NCBI GenBank assembly: GCA_030685065.1
Contig: JAUXQH010000175.1
Location: forward strand, 1 to 64,000
Direction: 5' to 3'
DNA: 64,000 bases
Origin: Pseudomonadota bacterium
Lineage (GTDB): Bacteria; Myxococcota_A; UBA796; SXON01
A program made the translations under genes and the position numbers. Shown in pieces: positions 1 through 8,224 of this stretch. Position 1 is the stretch's first letter. Each line of letters starts with the position of its first letter. The notes beneath the pieces were generated by a model that did no database searches, was not told the origin of the DNA, and saw only the letters and a program-made list of their open reading frames with translations.

Positions 1-499
1 CGAGCGTGTCCACGTAGACGACGGTCACCCAGGCCCGCGCGCCGTCCGCCAGGGCTGACTTCGGGAACAGGCCGGGCGCCATCAGCTCGGTGGCGACGCA
101 TCCGTCGGCGTTGCAGGCCCACACGCCACCCTCGTCCGGGGCGATGCCGAGCCCGAGCCAGCCGGCGCCGTACGCGGCGACGACGGGGAAGAAGGTGCCC
201 TCCGGCGCGCCGGGCTGGAGGGCGTTCGTGCAGTCGGCGCCGACCGTCCGGAGGCCATCCCGCGTGGCGATGACGGCGGTGCCGGGACCCGTGGCGAGCA
301 CCCCGTACAGATCGGCCCCGCCCAGAGCCTCCTCGCAGAGCCACCCCCAGGACGCGCCCGCGTCGGTCGTGTGCGCGAGGCCCCACCCGTCGGTGAGCAC
401 CCAGATCTCCGCGGGATCGTCGCGGTACACGCTCACCGCCGTGGCGCCGAACGACGCGCCGTGCCCGAAGGCGGTCGGGATGAGCATCAAGGTGAGCAT
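1..499 (-). CDS. Secreted beta-propeller (BNR/Asp-box-like) protein, C-terminus outside window
   Basis: The reading frame is open from an ATG at 499 to the left edge, so only the N-terminal 166 residues are visible. They begin with a short hydrophobic stretch (MLTLMLIPTAFGHGA) that could be an export signal, followed by text typical of propeller blades, including an Asp-box-like TTDAGASW and repeated aromatic/Gly strands. Such BNR or Ycf48-like proteins usually act outside the cytoplasm as binding scaffolds; no enzyme activity can be assigned. A second ATG lies four codons downstream (487). The gene is divergent from the lipoprotein at 625. Confidence 0.55.
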   Translation of the reverse strand, partial: MLTLMLIPTAFGHGASFGATAVSVYRDDPAEIWVLTDGWGLAHTTDAGASWGWLCEEALGGADLYGVLATGPGTAVIATRDGLRTVGADCTNALQPGAPEGTFFPVVAAYGAGWLGLGIAPDEGGVWACNADGCVATELMAPGLFPKSALADGARAWVTVVYVDTL

Positions 500-580
500 C
501 GAGGTGGACCTGCCGCGTTCGGGTAACCGGGGTCGAGGCGCGCGTACATCCTTCCGGTTCGGCTCGGGCACGAGGCGCCC

Positions 581-596
581 TGGCACGCGACGTGCA
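581..596 (+). promoter_or_regulatory. Sigma-54-type promoter (-24/-12) for the lipoprotein at 625
   Basis: TGGCACGCGACGTGCA matches the RpoN consensus TGGCACG-N4-TTGCW at every fixed position except one (G for T at position 12). The GG and GC elements have the required spacing. Transcription would start near 607, just upstream of the GGAG at 616-619 and the ATG at 625. Confidence 0.55.
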
Positions 597-624
597 TGTG
601 AGCATGGCACCCCCCGGAGCAGCC

Positions 625-1383
625 ATGCGATTCCTCGTCCTCCTCCCCCTCCTTGCCGCCTGCGGCGTAGACAACGTCGGCTCGAACGGCGAGCTGGGCC
701 ACCTCTCCTTCTCGCTCGTCAGCGACTGGTACCTCGACGAGACCGAGCTCACGGCCGTGACGGTGGTGACCGGGCACGCGCAGAGCTTCGGTGTCGGCCT
801 CACGAATCGCGGGGAGGACCTCGCGGACGACCAGGCGGACGAGATCGAGTACTCGATGGACCCGGACGTGGGTGTCACGATCCAGCAGAGCGGCCCCGCG
901 GACGACGACGTCGAGGACCCCGGCCCCCCCTCGCTGGCCCTGACCGTCACCGAGCCGGGCTCGTACACGCTCGTCGCCAACCTCGAAGGGCGCGTTTTCG
1001 ACCGGATCCAGCTCGCCTTCGACGCCCCCGACGCGCTCGACCTCGCCCTGTACACGCGCGCGCCCTGGGCCGAGGACTTCGAGGCGCTGGTGGGGCCGGG
1101 GCCGTCGCAGGTGCGCGAGGGCACACAGCTCGCGTGGCTTCCCATCCCCGTCAGCGCCGAGGGCGTGCGCCTCGCGGGCGATGTCGGGGCCTCCATGACC
1201 GCCGACCCGATCGAGGCGGTCGTTCCGGCCGACAACGTGACCCACGTCAACGAGGACGAGGTGTTCGACGCGTCGAACGTGCCGTCTCTCTACTTCATCG
1301 AGCCGGGCGACGTGACGATCACGATCGGGGACACCGCTAACCCCGCGGTCGGAACGCATCCCTTCGTCGTCCTCGGGGAGTGA
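625..1383 (+). CDS. Predicted lipoprotein, function unknown
   Basis: A 252-residue protein starting with a lipoprotein signal (MRFLVLLPLLAAC, lipobox LAAC, Cys13), so it should be acylated and exported. I chose the ATG at 625 because GGAG lies at 616-619; upstream GTG/ATG codons at 592 and 604 would spoil the signal peptide. The mature part is acidic and beta-rich with no domain I recognise. It is preceded by a sigma-54-like promoter, so expression may depend on an enhancer-binding activator. Its 3' end faces the lactone oxidase gene seven bases away. Confidence 0.75.
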   Translation: MRFLVLLPLLAACGVDNVGSNGELGHLSFSLVSDWYLDETELTAVTVVTGHAQSFGVGLTNRGEDLADDQADEIEYSMDPDVGVTIQQSGPADDDVEDPGPPSLALTVTEPGSYTLVANLEGRVFDRIQLAFDAPDALDLALYTRAPWAEDFEALVGPGPSQVREGTQLAWLPIPVSAEGVRLAGDVGASMTADPIEAVVPADNVTHVNEDEVFDASNVPSLYFIEPGDVTITIGDTANPAVGTHPFVVLGE

Positions 1384-1389
1384 TCGGCG

Positions 1390-2682
1390 TCAGGAGCCGA
1401 TGACCCGGCGCACGAAGGGATTGCGGAACACCCCGGCGGGATCGAGCTGGCGCACGAGCGTCGCGAAGGCGCCCGCCATCGGGAACACGCGTCGGATCAG
1501 CGCCGCGTCGAACGCCGCCTCCTTCCCCCAATGGGGGCGGCCGCCGAACGTCGCCACGATCGCGGCCACCGCTGCGTAGAACGCCTCGCGGTCGGGCGAG
1601 CCGCCGACGTAGGCGCCGATCTGCACGGTGTCCCGGCCGTAGGCGGGGCTCATCCAGTTCGTGTCGCCCTTCACGAAGCGGGCCTCGAGGATGAAGTTGA
1701 CGCGCAGGCCCTGCGCCTCGATCGCGGCGCGGATGCGCCGAATCGCGTCCGCCGCGTGCTCCGCGGGGATGGCCCACTCGCTCTCGCGGTGCACCGGCGG
1801 CATCGCCATCGACAGCACGAGGTCGCTGCGCCCGACGACGGTGCGCGGCGTGAAATACACCGCGCCTACCAGGCGATTGAGGGCCGGGATCAGCGCGGGG
1901 AAGACCGCCCCTAGCGCCAACACGCCCTTGAAGATGCGCGCGTTCACGACGCGCTCGTCGAACGCGCGTTGACGCGGGCTGTAGGTCGCGGGCGTGTCGC
2001 TCCGGTGGGCGCGGATGAGCATGGCGGCGTCCGTGTGCGGGAGCCACCAGAGCTTCGCCCACTCGGACTCGCCCGCCAGCGTCGTGAGCGCCTGGACACC
2101 GGCTTCGAACGACACGGGCGTGTTCGACTCGGTCACCTGGAAGGCACGCTCGACCCGCATCGTGACCTGGGTGACGACCCCGAGCGCGCCCAGCGAGACA
2201 CGCGCGGCCGGTAGTCGCTCGTCCCCCTCGTCGAGCACCAGCACCTCCCCGGTGGCCGTGACGATGCGCATCGCGACGATGAAGCTCGAGAGGTTCCCGT
2301 GGACCAGGCTGGATCCGTGCGTTCCGGTGGCGAGGAGCCCGGCGAGGCTCTGCTGGTCGATGGAGCCGACGATGGAGACGGCGTAGCCGCGCGCCGCCAG
2401 GGCCTCGTTGAAGGCCCGGAACCGCATGCCGGCCTGGGCGGTCGCGAGGCCGCGCTGCTCGTCGATCTGGAGGAGCTGGTCGAGCCGATCGAGGCGGACG
2501 ATCACCCCGTCCGTCACGACGCCGTCGGACCACGAGTGCCCGCCCCCCACCACGCGCACGACCTGGCCCGCGGCAGCGGCTCGGCGCACCACCTCGGCCA
2601 CCTCGGCCTCGTCGGCGGGCGAGGCCCATGCGGCGGGTACCACGGCGTGGGTCTTGCCCCAGGTTTCGAAGCGTTCGGACAT
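1390..2682 (-). CDS. FAD-dependent sugar-1,4-lactone oxidase (gulono/arabinono-lactone oxidase family)
   Basis: A 430-residue flavoprotein of the vanillyl-alcohol-oxidase superfamily. The FAD-binding region carries GGGHSWSD (residues 46-53), in which the histidine is the usual covalent FAD attachment site, and a C-terminal RPHWGK near residue 380 matches the family's HWxK signature. Members oxidise aldono-1,4-lactones with oxygen as acceptor; the true substrate here is unknown. The ATG has no Shine-Dalgarno sequence but has TACCCT exactly six bases upstream, suggesting a leaderless message. The PlsB-like gene lies upstream on the same strand, 75 bases away. Confidence 0.85.
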   Translation of the reverse strand: MSERFETWGKTHAVVPAAWASPADEAEVAEVVRRAAAAGQVVRVVGGGHSWSDGVVTDGVIVRLDRLDQLLQIDEQRGLATAQAGMRFRAFNEALAARGYAVSIVGSIDQQSLAGLLATGTHGSSLVHGNLSSFIVAMRIVTATGEVLVLDEGDERLPAARVSLGALGVVTQVTMRVERAFQVTESNTPVSFEAGVQALTTLAGESEWAKLWWLPHTDAAMLIRAHRSDTPATYSPRQRAFDERVVNARIFKGVLALGAVFPALIPALNRLVGAVYFTPRTVVGRSDLVLSMAMPPVHRESEWAIPAEHAADAIRRIRAAIEAQGLRVNFILEARFVKGDTNWMSPAYGRDTVQIGAYVGGSPDREAFYAAVAAIVATFGGRPHWGKEAAFDAALIRRVFPMAGAFATLVRQLDPAGVFRNPFVRRVIGS

Positions 2683-2688
2683 GGTTCG

Positions 2689-2694
2689 AGGGTA
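2689..2694 (-). promoter_or_regulatory. -10 element of a probable leaderless promoter (lactone oxidase)
   Basis: TACCCT on the minus strand ends exactly six bases before the ATG at 2682, and no ribosome-binding site is present. The same TANNNT-N6-ATG geometry recurs at five other starts in this window. No convincing -35 element is visible. Confidence 0.4.
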
Positions 2695-2757
2695 GCAGGC
2701 GGCGGTTGATGGAGGGAGGACGGCGGGCGCGCGAGGGGCGCCGCTGCGGAGTCGCCG

Positions 2758-4284
2758 TCAGCTCGCCGTACGCTCCGGATCCCCCGCCGACCACGCCGAC
2801 GCCGAGCGCTTGGGCGGCTCGAGGGAGCGGGCGTAGTAGGCGAGGATGGGCGGGGCATCCGCGGAGAGGGTGACCGCGCCCGCCCTGAGGGTGACGAGAC
2901 CGCGCCGGGTGAGGAGGCGCAGCGCGAGGTCGACGGTGCGCTCGGCCTCCTCGGACGAGCCGATATCGGCTTCCAAGGCGGCGAGATCCGGGTTTGCGCG
3001 GTCGGAGCCGGCCCCGTTGGAGTTCGCGTCCCGTAGCCCCTGGAACGCCTTGCCCTGGGCGATGGGCCGGCCCGCCGCGCGGTATCCATGGAGCGCCGTG
3101 GCCACGTGCTGCCGGAGCGCGGAGCGACCGAGGGCGCCGTCCAGGAGGGCGGCGGCGACGACGGACACCGGTGTGACAGGAACGGCGTCCGCCACGGAGC
3201 CGAGGAGGCGATCGGCGAGCGCCGCGATGTGAGGGCGCCGCTCGACATCCGGGAGGGCGGCGACCGCGGCGGCGTCGGGGAGGAGGTCGTGAAGGAAGAG
3301 GGGCGGCCCGAAGGCGACCGCGGCGTAGCCGTACTTGCGGTGCGAACGCAGCGCCGCGCGGCCGAAAAAGGCGCCCGCGACGACCGGAGCCCGGAGCAGG
3401 ATGTGACCGAGGGAGGCCAGCTTCTGGAGGACGCCGGGGGGGCCCCTCTCCCCGAGGAGGTGGCGATCCTCGAGCACGCGGTCGTAGTTGATGCCGACCG
3501 GGACGAACGCGATGTGCCGGTGGGGCTCCGCCCGAAGGATGCCCACGAGGTAATCGAGCAGGCCGATGCGCGGCGGCCGGAGCGCGCCGTCCCGGGAGAG
3601 GCCTCCTTCGAGGAAAAAAGCGGTCGTGAGGCCGCGGCTCGCCACGAGCTGGAGGTAGCGCGCCAGGACGCGATGGTAGAGAGGGTCCTTCTCGCCTCGG
3701 CGCACGAAGTAGCTGCCGAAGGACCGGAACAGGCTGTCGAGCGGCCAGACCCGCGCCCACTCGCCGACCGCGTAGGACAGGGCGACCTGGCGCAGGGTCC
3801 CCACCGAGAGCACGACGTAGTCTGCGTTGCTACGGTGGTTCGCTACGTAGACGGTGACCGTGCCGGGCGGGATCGCGGCGCGGGCGCGGGCCAGGGCGGC
3901 GTCATCGAACACCGGCTCGTAGCACACGCGCACCGCGGCGCGGGCCGCCGTGGCGCCGATCTTGTAGTACGAGAAGAGGTTGAAGAACGGGACGATCTCG
4001 TCGAGCCAGGCCTCGATGCGCGCGCGTACCTCGTAGAGAGTCTCTCCCGAGGTGGCGGCGCGGTCGGCCGCGAGGCGATCGATCTCGGGATCCTGCAGGA
4101 GCGTCTGGCGTACCCACACGCGGTCGATGAACCGGAAGTGCTCGAGCTGGACCTGGTGGCGGCGCATGAAGTCGCCGATGGAGCGCTGCCACCGCCGCTT
4201 CAGCGCGCGGAAGGCCGTGTACCGGGCCGCTTCGTACGTGCCGACGGCCGCGAGCACCGCGGCAATTTCGAGGGGGAGCGACAT
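2758..4284 (-). CDS. PlsB-like glycerol-3-phosphate/lysophospholipid acyltransferase
   Basis: A 508-residue protein with all four acyltransferase blocks: NHRSNAD (149-155, the catalytic HX4D), GSYFVRR (190-196), EGGLSRDG (226-233) and VPVGINYDRV (261-270). The order and text match PlsB, which transfers an acyl group to sn-1 of glycerol-3-phosphate at the membrane, but it is shorter than the roughly 800-residue enterobacterial enzyme and reads EGGLSR where PlsB has EGTRSR. A short hydrophobic N-terminus may anchor it. A thioesterase gene lies directly upstream on the same strand, fitting an acyl-chain metabolism pair. A TTGCCA-N17-TTGAAT promoter precedes it. Confidence 0.82.
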   Translation of the reverse strand: MSLPLEIAAVLAAVGTYEAARYTAFRALKRRWQRSIGDFMRRHQVQLEHFRFIDRVWVRQTLLQDPEIDRLAADRAATSGETLYEVRARIEAWLDEIVPFFNLFSYYKIGATAARAAVRVCYEPVFDDAALARARAAIPPGTVTVYVANHRSNADYVVLSVGTLRQVALSYAVGEWARVWPLDSLFRSFGSYFVRRGEKDPLYHRVLARYLQLVASRGLTTAFFLEGGLSRDGALRPPRIGLLDYLVGILRAEPHRHIAFVPVGINYDRVLEDRHLLGERGPPGVLQKLASLGHILLRAPVVAGAFFGRAALRSHRKYGYAAVAFGPPLFLHDLLPDAAAVAALPDVERRPHIAALADRLLGSVADAVPVTPVSVVAAALLDGALGRSALRQHVATALHGYRAAGRPIAQGKAFQGLRDANSNGAGSDRANPDLAALEADIGSSEEAERTVDLALRLLTRRGLVTLRAGAVTLSADAPPILAYYARSLEPPKRSASAWSAGDPERTAS

Positions 4285-4292
4285 TCGGCAGG

Positions 4293-4321
4293 ATTCAACC
4301 TCGCGCGGCGCCCCCTGGCAA
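4293..4321 (-). promoter_or_regulatory. Candidate sigma-70-type promoter for the PlsB-like gene
   Basis: On the minus strand TTGCCA (4321-4316) and TTGAAT (4298-4293) are 17 bases apart, each matching four of six consensus bases. The ATG at 4284 follows closely. Confidence 0.4.
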
Positions 4322-4346
4322 GCGGATCAGGCCGAATCGCCCTCGG

Positions 4347-4796
4347 TCACGACGGCTTCTCTGCCGCCGGCACGTCGAGGTCCGCGCGGTAGGGTGCCAG
4401 CTTCTCGCGGAAGGCCGTGGTCCACGGAAGGGGCTTGAACGTGACCGGATCGACGCGGACCACGGTGCGCGTGCCGGTCGCGTGATCCTGGTCGTGATCC
4501 ATGGCGAGCACCCGCATGCCGAAGGTGAGGCTCGTGCGGCCGAGCTTCTCGACCCAGATGCGCACCCGCACGTCGTTCACGCCGCGAACGGGGCGGAGGT
4601 ACTCGACCGTGTTGGCGCGGACCATGTGGTACTGGTCGGGGTTGTGCTCGGCGTCGAGCACCGCGCCCCACCCCATGTGGCGCCAGAACGAGCCGATCGT
4701 GCGCTCGAAAAGGAGCAGATACCGGGCGTTGTGAAGGATCTGATACGCGTCGAGGTCGTCGAAGTAGACGCCCATGACGTTTTCGTGAAATCGCAC
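4347..4796 (-). CDS. Hotdog-fold acyl-CoA thioesterase (4HBT/YbgC-like)
   Basis: A 149-residue single-domain thioesterase. The N-terminus reads MRFHENVMGVYFDDLDAYQI and continues LHNARYLLLFE, the classic 4-hydroxybenzoyl-CoA/YbgC motif with the catalytic aspartate ahead of the HN-x-x-YL helix. I chose the GTG at 4796 because GGAGG lies six bases upstream and the resulting N-terminus is family-like; the ATG at 4775 would cut into the first strand. The enzyme hydrolyses acyl-CoA or acyl-ACP thioesters, substrate undetermined. It sits upstream of the PlsB-like acyltransferase and divergent from the DUF2934 gene. Confidence 0.8.
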   Translation of the reverse strand: MRFHENVMGVYFDDLDAYQILHNARYLLLFERTIGSFWRHMGWGAVLDAEHNPDQYHMVRANTVEYLRPVRGVNDVRVRIWVEKLGRTSLTFGMRVLAMDHDQDHATGTRTVVRVDPVTFKPLPWTTAFREKLAPYRADLDVPAAEKPS

Positions 4797-4816
4797 GCGG
4801 CGCCTCCGGACACGCT

Positions 4817-4873
4817 GGAACGCACCGCGGAACACACCGCGGAACGCTCGGGGGAACAGCGTGGGGAACACTG
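4817..4873. repeat. 12-bp tandem repeat upstream of the thioesterase
   Basis: Four and a half degenerate copies of GGAACNCNCCGC/GGAACNNNNNGG occur with a 12-base period (4817, 4829, 4841, 4853, 4865) between the divergent thioesterase and DUF2934 genes. No function is evident. Confidence 0.6.
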
Positions 4874-4905
4874 TTGGCAAGCGATCTATCGTGCTCCGGT
4901 CCGGT

Positions 4906-4934
4906 TTGCCGCCCGGCCAGGGCCGGGGTATCGG
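4906..4934 (+). promoter_or_regulatory. Candidate promoter for the DUF2934 gene
   Basis: TTGCCG (4906-4911) and TATCGG (4929-4934) are separated by 17 bases. The predicted start near 4941 leaves a short leader containing the GGAG at 4946-4949. Confidence 0.4.
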
Positions 4935-4955
4935 GCCGCTCCGTTGGAGTACACC

Positions 4956-5378
4956 ATGGCCGCGAAGAAGAAAGTCCCGTTTACCGCCCGTCCTAAGGCC
5001 AACAAGGACGCGCTCGCCGCGTCCACCCTGCCCGTTTCCACCCTGCCCGTTTCCGACCTGTCCGCTTCCACCCCGTCCGTTTCCGAGCTGTCCGTTTCCA
5101 GCGCGGTCGCCGCCGCCCCCGTCGCAGAGATCACGCCGGTCGCCGCGATGCCCGTCGTGGCCGCGCCGGTTTCGGTGGCTCCGGTGAGCCTCCCCGGTCT
5201 GGAGGTCGACGAGCGCCCGATGATCCACATGCCCGTGCTCCCGACCGAGCAGGTCGTGCAGGCCACGCCTGTCCCGCACGAGCTCGTCGCGCGCCGCGCC
5301 CACGAGATCCACCTGTCGCGCGGCGGCACCGCGTTCGACAACTGGCTGCAGGCGGAACAGGAGCTCGGCGCTCGATAA
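4956..5378 (+). CDS. DUF2934-domain protein with Ser/Pro/Val repeat region
   Basis: A 140-residue protein. The C-terminal 30 residues (ELVARRAHEIHLSRGG...FDNWLQAEQEL) match DUF2934, a short motif of unknown function common in proteobacteria, often near the end of small proteins. Before it lies a lysine-rich start (MAAKKKV) and a low-complexity segment encoded by five 15-base repeats (5022-5096). The ATG at 4956 is set by GGAG six bases upstream. The gene is followed by an 18-bp tandem repeat and a strong hairpin terminator. Confidence 0.75.
   Translation: MAAKKKVPFTARPKANKDALAASTLPVSTLPVSDLSASTPSVSELSVSSAVAAAPVAEITPVAAMPVVAAPVSVAPVSLPGLEVDERPMIHMPVLPTEQVVQATPVPHELVARRAHEIHLSRGGTAFDNWLQAEQELGAR
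5022..5096 (+). repeat. Five 15-bp coding tandem repeats in the DUF2934 gene
   Basis: Units begin at 5022, 5037, 5052, 5067 and 5082; the first two are identical (TCCACCCTGCCCGTT). They encode STLPV, STLPV, SDLSA, STPSV and SELSV. The unit is a multiple of three, so copy-number change would keep the frame. Confidence 0.85.
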
Positions 5379-5379
5379 C

Positions 5380-5450
5380 GAGGCGAGGCCCTCGAACGGG
5401 GCGAAGGCCTCGAGCGGGGCGAAGCCCTCGAACGAGGCGGAGCCCCAAAC
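5380..5450. repeat. 18-bp tandem repeat after the DUF2934 stop codon
   Basis: Four units (5380, 5398, 5416, 5434) of the form GRGGCGARGSCCTCGARC occupy the non-coding DNA between the DUF2934 stop and the terminator hairpin. Confidence 0.8.
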
Positions 5451-5455
5451 GAGCA

Positions 5456-5481
5456 GGGCCCCCACCCGAAGGTGAGGGCCC
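5456..5481. terminator. Bidirectional hairpin terminator between convergent genes
   Basis: An 11-bp stem with one mismatch (GGGCCCCCACC / GGTGAGGGCCC) encloses a CGAA loop between the DUF2934 gene and the convergent TPR gene. No clear T-run follows on either side, common in very GC-rich genomes. Confidence 0.7.
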
Positions 5482-5553
5482 GCTTCGCAGAGGGAGGAGG
5501 CGAGGAGCGTTCGGGAGACGTGCTCCCGTCGGTCCGCATTCCCCCAAACGCGC

Positions 5554-8073
5554 CTACCCTTCGATCTCGTCGAGCTTGCGGCGCAGGCCCTTCCGCTCTT
5601 CGCGGAGGTTGGCGGCCTCGGCGGCCTTGATGGCCTCGTTGAGCAGGCGCGCGGCCGAGGCCTTGTCACCCCGCTCGAGCTCCAGGCCGGCGAGGTTCTC
5701 GCTGGCCTGCATGACCTTGCGGAAGTCCTTCGTCTTCTGGGCGTGGGTGAGCGCCTCGCGGAACGACGTGCTGGCGCTGGTCTTCTCGCCGATGCGCAGG
5801 CTGGCCACGCCCATGTGGAAGGTCAGCTCGCGGAGGAACGCCACGTCCTCGTTGTTCGCGCGCTCGCGGGCCTTCGCGAAGAGCGACAGCGCCTCGGTCG
5901 CGTGGCCCAGCTGGAGCTGGAAGTACGCGACGTTGTAGATGTCGAGCGGGACGAACCGGTCGAACTTCAGCTCCTGGGAGAGCTGGAGCGTGCGGCTCGC
6001 CATCTGCAGGGCGGCCTCGTAGTTCTTGAGCATGCCCTGGGCCTGCGCGAGGAGGGCCACCGTGGCGCGCTCGCGCACCTTGTTCTGCAGGGCCTGCGCG
6101 ATCTGCGCGACGCGCTGGAGCACGTCGGCGGCCTTGCCGGTCTGCTGGCTCATCAGGAGCGACTCGCCGTAGTGGAAGCCCGCCTCGAGCGCGAGCGGCG
6201 CGAGCCCGACGGCCCCCGCGAGCTCGTTGGACTTGCGGAAGTGCTCGGACGCCTCGGGCAGCTTCTTCGCCTTCTTGGAGATGAGGCCGCGGATGAACTC
6301 CGCGTTGGCCTGGACCGGCGGCACGTTCGCCGACTCGAGCGCCTGGCGGAGGTGATCGAGGGAGGCGTTGACGTTGCCGTCCGTGAACTCGATCATCGCG
6401 AGGTGGTTCTGGAGCTCGGCGAGCTTCATCTTGTCGTCGAGCGCCGCGTACATTTTCAGCGCGTCCTTCGCGCGGTCACGGGCCCGGTACAGGTCCTGGC
6501 GGCGGTAGTCGAGGCGGCTGCCGGCGAAGAGGGTCCACGCCTCCATCGGGCGGTCGCTCTTCTCCGATGCCCAGGCCATGGCCTCGGTGATGAGCTTCTC
6601 GGTGGGATCGACCTCACCCGACTGGACCATGCGATCCACCAGGTTCATGTAGACGGTGCGGCGCATCGGATCGGGCCACGGCACGGCGTCGAAGTACTTG
6701 ATCGTGTCCTGGGTCATGGCCCACACGTCCGGACGGTCGTTTCCGAGCGCGACGCTGCGGAGCATCATCGCGCGCTGGGGGGCGCCGTGCTCGGCGAACA
6801 TCCGGAAGGTCTTGACCACGAACTCGTAGCCGCGGGGCACGAGGAACTTCTCGAGGAAGCCGGCGACGCGACGGGCGAGATCGTGATCCTCGTCGGACGT
6901 GTGCGCGTCGAGGATGGCCTGGCGCCAGATGCCCTTCTTGAACTGGTAGACCCAGGTGCCGAGGCCCTTGCTGAACTGGAGCTCCGTGAGGAGGTTCGGG
7001 CAGGCATCGAGCAAATCGTCGACGCTGTCGCGATCCAGGCCGTCCATGTCGGCCACGAGGCCGGACGGGAAGGACAGGCCGAGCAGCGCGGCGAGGAACT
7101 GCACGCGGGGCGCATCGGCGACGCCGACCTGGCGGCGCTTGCCCTCTACGGCGGGTTCGGGCTCGTCGACTTCGTCCCCATCGGCCGCGAGGGGGGCGAG
7201 GCTCTGGAGCGTGGCGCCCTCGAAGCTGTCATCGAGCAGGTTGCGCTCGACGAGGACGTCGATCAGCTCGGCCACGTAGGCGGGACGGCCCCCGGCGAGC
7301 TCGGCGATGCGCCCGGGCGCGGCCGCGGAGAGGCCCTTGCTGGTGAGGTACGAGGTCACCTCGTCCGCGCCCCAGGGCTCGATGACCTGGCGCTGAAGCT
7401 CACCCGCGCGGCGCTCGAGAAAATCGAGCAGGGGGGCGGGCATCCAGGCCTTGGCCGCGTCGTTCACCGGCTCGATGCCGAGGATCATGAGCAGCTTGCC
7501 GTTGCCCTTGCGCGCGTCGTGCAGGCCCTCGATCGCCGCGAAGGTCGACACCGAGTGGCTGTTGAACGCGTTCTGCACGTCGAACACGACGGTCATCTTG
7601 CGGCTGATGCCGCTCATGATCTCGGCGAACCCGATCACCGGGTTGTCGCGCGGGAGGGTGACCTGGAAGCTCTGCTCGCCCTCGGCCGGCACGCTCTTCT
7701 TCAGGCCCTCGATGAACGCCTGGTACCACTGCTGCACGCGCTTGCTGTGCTGCGGCATCTGGGCGTTGAGGATCATCTCGACCTTGCCGCGCAGGACGGG
7801 GTCCCGGTACAAGGCGCCGTAGAGGGCGGCGTAGAGGCGGAGGAGGGTGCGGAGCCCATCTTCCTCATCCGTGAGGGCGGCGCGGACCACCAGCACGTCC
7901 TCGTCGGTCGGCAGGTTGCGCACCAGCTCACCCACGGCCGCGCGCTTGCCGCCGCCGAGCGGGGCCTCGAGCACGACGGTGCGGGACTGGCCGCCACGAG
8001 CCGCGTCGAGGTGGGCGCGGAGCCCGGCGAGGTCGGAGGGGCGGCAGACGAAGAGGGGGACGGACTCGGCCAC
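5554..8073 (-). CDS. Large TPR-repeat protein with N-terminal P-loop-like domain
   Basis: An 839-residue protein. The N-terminal third resembles an AAA/STAND-type ATPase: a P-loop-like APLGGGKRA (residues 37-45) after a beta strand, and a Walker-B-like MTVVFDVQNA. Both are degenerate (KR replaces the usual KS/KT), so nucleotide hydrolysis is doubtful. The last 400 or so residues are alpha-helical tetratricopeptide-like repeats (for example ALEAGFHYGESLLMSQQTGK and EALSLFAKARERANN), suggesting a protein-protein scaffold. No signal peptide, so probably cytoplasmic. A strong promoter, TTGACA-N17-TACATT, lies about 60 bases upstream. The partner is unknown. Confidence 0.75.
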   Translation of the reverse strand: MAESVPLFVCRPSDLAGLRAHLDAARGGQSRTVVLEAPLGGGKRAAVGELVRNLPTDEDVLVVRAALTDEEDGLRTLLRLYAALYGALYRDPVLRGKVEMILNAQMPQHSKRVQQWYQAFIEGLKKSVPAEGEQSFQVTLPRDNPVIGFAEIMSGISRKMTVVFDVQNAFNSHSVSTFAAIEGLHDARKGNGKLLMILGIEPVNDAAKAWMPAPLLDFLERRAGELQRQVIEPWGADEVTSYLTSKGLSAAAPGRIAELAGGRPAYVAELIDVLVERNLLDDSFEGATLQSLAPLAADGDEVDEPEPAVEGKRRQVGVADAPRVQFLAALLGLSFPSGLVADMDGLDRDSVDDLLDACPNLLTELQFSKGLGTWVYQFKKGIWRQAILDAHTSDEDHDLARRVAGFLEKFLVPRGYEFVVKTFRMFAEHGAPQRAMMLRSVALGNDRPDVWAMTQDTIKYFDAVPWPDPMRRTVYMNLVDRMVQSGEVDPTEKLITEAMAWASEKSDRPMEAWTLFAGSRLDYRRQDLYRARDRAKDALKMYAALDDKMKLAELQNHLAMIEFTDGNVNASLDHLRQALESANVPPVQANAEFIRGLISKKAKKLPEASEHFRKSNELAGAVGLAPLALEAGFHYGESLLMSQQTGKAADVLQRVAQIAQALQNKVRERATVALLAQAQGMLKNYEAALQMASRTLQLSQELKFDRFVPLDIYNVAYFQLQLGHATEALSLFAKARERANNEDVAFLRELTFHMGVASLRIGEKTSASTSFREALTHAQKTKDFRKVMQASENLAGLELERGDKASAARLLNEAIKAAEAANLREERKGLRRKLDEIEG

Positions 8074-8132
8074 ACGGCCTCCGAGCGGACGAAGGAGGAG
8101 AAGAGGCGCCGGGGGGAACCCGACGGCGGCGC

Positions 8133-8161
8133 AATGTAGGCGCCGACCCGAGGGGTGTCAA
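8133..8161 (-). promoter_or_regulatory. Strong sigma-70-type promoter for the TPR gene
   Basis: A perfect -35 TTGACA (8161-8156), 17-base spacer and TACATT (8138-8133) on the minus strand, the best housekeeping-type promoter in the window. It gives a leader of roughly 50 bases before the ATG at 8073. Confidence 0.65.
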
Positions 8162-8224
8162 CGGGCTGCGCTCTCGCCACGCGGCGCCCGCCGGTGCTAT
8201 GGTGCGCCCTCGCGGAGCTTGCTC

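Noticed and set aside
7847-8224. Long N-terminal extension of the lipoprotein at 8225
   Set aside because: It overlaps the divergent TPR gene and its promoter and would bury the lipoprotein signal.
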